Source: Pseudarthrobacter defluvii (GTDB taxonomy: Bacteria > Actinomycetota > Actinomycetes > Actinomycetales > Micrococcaceae). From it: a stretch of 64,000 bases of DNA. Of this stretch, positions 59,894 to 64,000 are shown piece after piece. Position 1 is the stretch's first letter; each line of letters begins with the position of its first letter. The DNA lies in contig NZ_JAUSYG010000001.1 of the NCBI RefSeq assembly GCF_030816725.1, positions 3,348,001 through 3,412,000 of the forward strand. Direction: 5' to 3'. Made by a program: the position numbers and the translations under genes. The notes under the pieces are model-generated. The model worked only from the letters and a program-made list of their open reading frames with translations. It was not told the DNA's origin and did not search any database.

Positions 59894-61147
59894 TCAGCCG
59901 TTCCGGGCCTGCCGGGCTACTTCGCCCCACGACTGGCGGGCGAGTTCCTGGATTGAGGCGAGGATGGCCGACGGCGGCTGGCTGAGGTCCAGGGGAAACT
60001 CCACGATGTCGATGTCGGTGTTCAGGATGCGGCGGAGTTTCACCTCGCCCCTGCCGGCGTAGACCAGCCAGGCGGTGGGAACGGCCAGCGCTGTGCAGTG
60101 GGCCAGCATCTGGTAATGGTCGGCCGTCAGGGAGGCACCGGCATCCGACGCCGCCCGGTACTTGGCGTTGTAGGCCACCACCGGCCGCCCGCCCAGAAGA
60201 TGAACCGCGCCAGGGCGCACGGACAGCCGGTCGGAATCGCGCACCGCCTCGCTCAGGAGGGCGTTGTACCGCAGCCGCAGTTCGCCCGGATACGCGGCCA
60301 TCGCGCTGCGCAGCGCGGTTCCCACGAAATCCTCGAAAACCTGCGCCATGTCCACCACGAACGATGCCGTCTGTTGCCTGCCCTCGCCGGCTTCGGCGGA
60401 CGCGTTGCGCAGGATCAGTTCGGCCAGGCGGAGCACAGCGTGGTACCGCAGGTTCAACCTGGTGGACTTCCACGGCGGGACTGGAGCGCCGGCTGGAAGG
60501 CGGGTGACGGCGTCGAGCTTTCCCTTCAGTTGGCGCAGCCGGCCCAGCACCTCGGGCCGCACCCCCGGCACCTGTCCCATCCGCTCAAGCGCGGCGCGCA
60601 GGATCCTGTTTTCGGTGATGTCCTCGGTGAACTCGTCGTAGGAGACCTCCAGCGGAACCAGCATGCCGGGCCGGCGGGAGATCTGGTCCGAAATCCGGAT
60701 CCGCCCCTTCACGGTCCGCAGGGACTCGTCCACCGTGAGGTAGCCCTGCAGCACGCCGCGGCCCAGCGCCCGTTCAGCCAGCTGGGCCAGCGATTCCGCC
60801 AGCGCACTCCACAGGTCCCGCTCCTCCTCCGCTGCCACCAGGTCCGGCCGAAAGCCCTGCTCCCCCGCATAGCCCAGCAGGAACAGGAGCCGGCTCAATC
60901 CCAGCCGGTCCTTGGGCCGGACGTCCAGCTGGAGCGTCGGTGTCCGCACCGAGCCCACCTTGCCCACCGGCTCGATCCGGTACAGCCCCATCCCCATGGG
61001 GGAAGCCTTGGCCAGGCCGCTGGAGTTCAGGAAGGAAGCGCTTGGTGCGTCCAGCCGTTCCACCAGGCCGCCGGACAGCTCGTCCAGGACCAGGTGCCGG
61101 ACGGGGCCGGTTGAAGTGCCGAGCACCCGGGGATCAGCGCGCTGCAA
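59894..61147 (-). CDS. mcrC: McrC family protein with degenerate PD-(D/E)xK motif
   Basis: Nuclease subunit partner of McrB in type IV (modified-DNA) restriction. 417 residues; TTG start overlapping the mcrB end by 14 bases, with a GTG after the mcrB stop as alternative. The N-terminal half has the McrC fold (GLYRIEPVGKVGSVRTPTLQLDVRPKDRL, YLTVDESLRTVKGRIRISDQI, SYDEFTEDITENRILRAALERM). The nuclease region should read RPD...DAKY; here it is RPGAV and YNAKY, so both metal-binding acidic residues are replaced (Gly codon at 60209-60211, Asn codon at 60167-60169), each one base from Asp. The Lys remains. Cutting activity is therefore doubtful while complex formation may persist. Confidence 0.88.
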   Translation of the reverse strand: MQRADPRVLGTSTGPVRHLVLDELSGGLVERLDAPSASFLNSSGLAKASPMGMGLYRIEPVGKVGSVRTPTLQLDVRPKDRLGLSRLLFLLGYAGEQGFRPDLVAAEEERDLWSALAESLAQLAERALGRGVLQGYLTVDESLRTVKGRIRISDQISRRPGMLVPLEVSYDEFTEDITENRILRAALERMGQVPGVRPEVLGRLRQLKGKLDAVTRLPAGAPVPPWKSTRLNLRYHAVLRLAELILRNASAEAGEGRQQTASFVVDMAQVFEDFVGTALRSAMAAYPGELRLRYNALLSEAVRDSDRLSVRPGAVHLLGGRPVVAYNAKYRAASDAGASLTADHYQMLAHCTALAVPTAWLVYAGRGEVKLRRILNTDIDIVEFPLDLSQPPSAILASIQELARQSWGEVARQARNG

Positions 61148-63365
61148 TGCGTCCCAGCAGCTGGTCCAGCCCGAAACGTTCCTCCAGTTGGGCGCGCGTG
61201 AGTTGGCCGTGGTAGTGCTCCTCGAGCAGCGGCATCAGCTCGTACTTCCAGATCCTGCGCAGCCCGGCAGGGGTCTGGGCTGCCGGCTTCATGAAATAGG
61301 ACGGCCCGATCATCAGGTCCCGGTCCCACTCATCAATGGCCCCGTTCAGCGCGTCCAGCAGCAGCGCCGGGGCCGGGTCAAGCTGCCTGGCCTGCAGGAA
61401 CCGGAGCAGGGAACCCTTGACCGGTTCCGTCTGCGGGTGCAGCTCGATGAAGGAGAACCGGCGGCGGATGGCGGCATCCATCATGGCGATGGACCTGTCC
61501 GCCGTGTTCATGGTGCCGATGATGTAGAGGTTGTCCGGCAGTGTGAACGGCTCGTTGGGGCTGTACTGCAGGTAGATCCGGTCGTCCCGGTATTCCAGCA
61601 GGAAGTACAGCTCGCCGAACACCTTGGCCAGGTTGGCGCGGTTCATCTCGTCGATGATCAGGAAGTACGGCTTCTTCCCGTTCCCGGGCTTGGCGGCTTC
61701 TTCTGCCAGGCGCCGCAGCGGGCCGGCCACCAGCTTGAAGGACACCTGCCCGTCGTCGGTCTTGTCCGGCCGGTAGCCCTCGAAAAAGTCCTCGTAGGCG
61801 TAGGACGGGTGGAACTGGACCAGCTTGACCCGTTCGTCCGTGGTGTCGTCAGCCAGTTCCGCGGCCAGGTGCTTGGCCAGGTAGGTCTTGCCGGTGCCGG
61901 GCGGGCCGTAGAGAACCAGCTGCCGGTTCTCCTCCAGCAGGTCTGCGATCTCCTGCAACGGTTCCAGCTCCATGTGCAGGGAGGCGGCAAATTCCTGCGT
62001 CAGCGGCCGGAAGCCCTCCTGGACAGGGAGGACGACGGCGGCGCCTTCAGTGTCGCCGTCGGGCTCGGTTTCGGCCTCGGCAGGCAGCAGCGCCTGGAGC
62101 GCCTGCACCACCCGGGTGGTGTCCACCACGATGCCGGGGGTGGCCAGCTGCCGCTGGACGTGCCGGGGCAGGCTGGTGGTGGTGTGCCCGTCGTCGAACC
62201 ACCGCACCTTGCGCCGCAGCCGGCGGTTGTCGTCGTTGTATTCGGGTTCCCCCAGCACGCCGCCCAGCCGCACCGTCCCCGCGTGCTGGTAGAGCACCAG
62301 GTCGCCAGGCTTCATGACGGTAAGGAAGGCGAATACGGCTGTCTTGGTGTCCTCGCGTTCCACGTAGCCAAGGTGCTTGTAGTCCTCGTCCACCGCGTGC
62401 TGCACCACGCCGGCGCTGACACCAGGTTCGAGGGTACGGAGATGTTCGACGTCGAGGGTCACCTTCTCGTCGCCGTGCCAGGCGGTGAGCAGCTCGGCAT
62501 TGTCGCTGTGCGTCCTGAGCAGCCAGGCGCGCCGCCCCGGGTCACCAACCTTGCGCCACTGGCTGACCAGCTGGCGGGAGTACCAGTCGATGCGCTGGCC
62601 GGCCTGCTCGTCCAGGTGCAGGCGGATGCGGTGGATATCAGCCGTGATGTCCTCTTCGGTGTCGCCCTTGGCGCCGCCCACGAGTGAGGCGAACGCATCC
62701 CTGATTTCCTGCCGCTCCACGTCTGCCACCACCGGTTCAAAGTAGCTGGGCCAGGCCAGGAATTCGATGCTGCGGCGGATGGCCGGCTGGTCATCAGGGG
62801 TGGAGGCAGCGAGGCGGTGGAACTGCACAGGGTCCTTGATGGCCGCCTGCACCACGCTGGCCGGCCGCTGGGCAACGTTCCGGACGAACCGGCACAGCCA
62901 CTTCAGGTGGTCCCAGATGGTCCAGTTGAATTCTGCGGTGCGGTCACGGATCACGCCATGATCCGTCATCCCGGCGTACAGCTCCTCGGGAAGTTCCAGC
63001 GGCGGCTCGAGCCAGCCCGCAGCCTCCGCCACCCGGGCTCGCTTGACCTTCAGTGACTTCACCTCGTGGGCCAGCGGAAGGGACTGCAGGAAGAGCAGCT
63101 CGACGGCCAGCTGCTTGGCCCCGCGCGTGGCCCCCTCCAGGTTTTCGCGGAGGTTGGTCATCATCGGCGCCTTGGAATCCGCGATGCCCCGTTCCAGGCG
63201 GTCGAGCAGCTCGGCGGCAGCAGGAGCAGACCACGTCCTGGTCCGCCCGTCCAGGGGCGACGCCCTCCCTTGGAGCCCTGGCCCCAGTACAAACCAGGCC
63301 GCGTCCTCGATCTCCCTGGAGATGCCGAGGGCGCGGGTCATGGCAGCGGTGGCGGTGGGGGTCAT
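61134..63365 (-). CDS. mcrB: McrB family AAA+ GTPase
   Basis: 743 residues. The C-terminal AAA+ motor is clear: LVLYGPPGTGKTYLAKHLAAEL (Walker A), KPYFLIIDEMNRANLAKVFGELYFLLE (Walker B), and the McrB-specific GTP motif TMNTADRSIAMMDAAIRRRFSF. The long N-terminal half (about 430 residues) is where modified DNA is recognised in this group; KPGDLVLYQHAGTVRLGGVLGEPEY resembles an EVE/PUA-type fold (tentative). GTP hydrolysis drives translocation on DNA with McrC. It overlaps mcrC and has a probable leaderless promoter. Whether the pair restricts DNA depends on the altered McrC site. Confidence 0.93.
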   Translation of the reverse strand: MTPTATAAMTRALGISREIEDAAWFVLGPGLQGRASPLDGRTRTWSAPAAAELLDRLERGIADSKAPMMTNLRENLEGATRGAKQLAVELLFLQSLPLAHEVKSLKVKRARVAEAAGWLEPPLELPEELYAGMTDHGVIRDRTAEFNWTIWDHLKWLCRFVRNVAQRPASVVQAAIKDPVQFHRLAASTPDDQPAIRRSIEFLAWPSYFEPVVADVERQEIRDAFASLVGGAKGDTEEDITADIHRIRLHLDEQAGQRIDWYSRQLVSQWRKVGDPGRRAWLLRTHSDNAELLTAWHGDEKVTLDVEHLRTLEPGVSAGVVQHAVDEDYKHLGYVEREDTKTAVFAFLTVMKPGDLVLYQHAGTVRLGGVLGEPEYNDDNRRLRRKVRWFDDGHTTTSLPRHVQRQLATPGIVVDTTRVVQALQALLPAEAETEPDGDTEGAAVVLPVQEGFRPLTQEFAASLHMELEPLQEIADLLEENRQLVLYGPPGTGKTYLAKHLAAELADDTTDERVKLVQFHPSYAYEDFFEGYRPDKTDDGQVSFKLVAGPLRRLAEEAAKPGNGKKPYFLIIDEMNRANLAKVFGELYFLLEYRDDRIYLQYSPNEPFTLPDNLYIIGTMNTADRSIAMMDAAIRRRFSFIELHPQTEPVKGSLLRFLQARQLDPAPALLLDALNGAIDEWDRDLMIGPSYFMKPAAQTPAGLRRIWKYELMPLLEEHYHGQLTRAQLEERFGLDQLLGRIAAR

Positions 63366-63378
63366 GCCCTCAAATTTA
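63366..63378 (-). promoter_or_regulatory. Leaderless promoter of mcrB
   Basis: On the minus strand TAAATT (plus 63373-63378) is followed by seven bases and the ATG. No ribosome binding site is present. Confidence 0.45.
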
Positions 63379-63435
63379 CAGGGTCAGGCTGGACCCCCGC
63401 TTCACGCCGGGTGGACTGCCGAAGCGCAGCAGCGG

Positions 63436-63738
63436 CTATTTTCCGCTCAAGGACCCTTTTCTTCCGAAGATGAAGTAGCCCATCGGTCCGATGAAGTTGA
63501 CGAAGGACGCTGCCCGCCACGCGGCCTTTGGCCCGTTGATCAGCTCAGCGGGCCTGCGCGAAATGTCGCGCTGGGCGGCAACCAGCAGTGACACCTGCAC
63601 GATCGCGGTGAGAATGGTGCCAACCTTGCTGCCCGTGGACATCTCTTTCCAGGTCTTCTTCTTCCGTGCTGCGCGGGTCTTGCCCATCCGGCTCTTGTCC
63701 GCCGCCTTCTTGTTCAGTGCCTTCTTGTTCAGGGCCAT
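63436..63738 (-). CDS. Small membrane protein with PLDc_N-like segment
   Basis: 100 residues from the ATG with AAAGGAAG upstream. The N-terminal third is strongly basic with a repeated ALNKKALNKKAADK unit (TRAARKKKTWKEMS follows). Two hydrophobic segments follow; the second, with its tail, reads FVNFIGPMGYFIFGRK, matching the PLDc_N domain found before phospholipase D-type cardiolipin synthases. Here no catalytic domain follows. Probably an inner-membrane protein that holds nucleic acid or anionic lipid with its basic tail; function unknown. Confidence 0.7.
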   Translation of the reverse strand: MALNKKALNKKAADKSRMGKTRAARKKKTWKEMSTGSKVGTILTAIVQVSLLVAAQRDISRRPAELINGPKAAWRAASFVNFIGPMGYFIFGRKGSLSGK

Positions 63739-63819
63739 CAGGCTTCCTTTCACTGTGTTTTCGGGGTTCCAGTCAGGTGTTCCCAGTTCAATGTTTGCTG
63801 TGTGGTCGCGGCCAGAGTC

Positions 63820-63999
63820 TTAGTGCCTATAGGGGGCCATGCGCTCTTTTTGCTCCTGCGTGAGCCGTTGCACCCGACCCGTCGCCTCATCCACAAAGGC
63901 CAGGTGGCTGCTGGCCTTCACGCAGTCCTCCCCGGTGACGGGGTCCTGGAGCACGTAATGGATGTCAAAACTGGCTCCCTTGACCGCGCCGATCCAGAC
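63820..63999 (-). CDS. Acyl-CoA thioesterase, hotdog fold (5' end beyond window)
   Basis: C-terminal 59 residues only. The sequence VWIGAVKGASFDIHYVLQD, then a strand pair and SSHLAFVDEATGRVQRLTQEQ, is the end of 4-hydroxybenzoyl-CoA thioesterase-like hotdog proteins (substrate strand SFDIHY, then FVDEATGR before the last helix). The catalytic residues would lie in the missing N-terminal part. No ORF longer than this fragment fits the edge. Stops about 80 bases before the small membrane protein gene on the same strand. Confidence 0.75.
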   Translation of the reverse strand, partial: VWIGAVKGASFDIHYVLQDPVTGEDCVKASSHLAFVDEATGRVQRLTQEQKERMAPYRH

Positions 64000-64000
64000 C

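Noticed and set aside
59894..63365. Broad multi-gene defence island at the right end
   Set aside because: Only McrBC is a clear defence system; Vsr, RecQ and the nuclease-helicase are repair-type genes scattered among housekeeping genes, with no mobile markers.

Overview
The window is GC-rich DNA from a high-GC Gram-positive bacterium. Gene content points to the Micrococcaceae (Arthrobacter/Pseudarthrobacter type): a resuscitation-promoting-factor-like protein with LysM, a DUF222/HNH endonuclease, a DUF6318 lipoprotein, a sugar ABC transporter without its own ATPase, GAAAGGA-type ribosome binding sites and many probable leaderless promoters. This placement is inference from content; no rRNA or tRNA gene was seen. 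It reads as ordinary chromosome with catabolic islands. No phage, transposase or CRISPR array was found.

Region by region. 1-3.5 kb is the tail of a sulfoquinovose (plant sulfosugar) cluster: aldehyde dehydrogenase, TauE/SafE exporter and sulfoquinovose isomerase. 3.7-9.7 kb holds an MFS exporter, a broken ECF-sigma locus (secreted protein, sigma region-4 remnant, anti-sigma-like membrane protein), a cupin, DUF1304, an MscS channel and an ArsR-SRPBCC fusion under a compact leaderless promoter. 9.8-20.8 kb is an L-fucose island: an intracellular GH29 fucosidase with an ABC importer on the minus strand, a FadR-type GntR regulator, and six plus-strand genes for the whole non-phosphorylative route from L-fucose to pyruvate and lactate. 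A CATCAGATG motif sits at both promoters.

20.9-29 kb carries a CorC/HlyC protein, a secreted protein, dienelactone hydrolase, an MFS drug exporter, a class A beta-lactamase-like protein, a helix-turn-helix protein, a GNAT enzyme and formaldehyde dehydrogenase. 29-37 kb has an aldo-keto reductase, a RecQ helicase with a Tudor-like tail, TerC and a large TM0106-type RecB-nuclease/helicase fusion. 37-43.9 kb has acylphosphatase, an HTH + lysine/alanine-rich + pullulanase X25 protein, adenosine/adenine deaminase, the Rpf-LysM protein and small conserved genes.

43.9-54 kb contains the HNH endonuclease (possibly frameshifted at its start), a PEP-mutase-family enzyme, DUF2071, Tex, an ene-reductase and a coupled lipoprotein/secreted-protein pair. 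54-64 kb holds a PPOX-fold protein, an orphan Vsr endonuclease, a GH26-like secreted glycosidase, an Hpt protein lacking its histidine beside a divergent response regulator/histidine kinase pair, McrBC with a damaged McrC active site, a small membrane protein and the end of a thioesterase.

The strongest leads are the CATCAGATG fucose regulon, two related palindromic terminator-like elements sharing a GTCGTT-N12-AACGGCAC core, the cytosolic X25 fusion protein, and two proteins that keep their family fold but have lost catalytic residues (Hpt and McrC).
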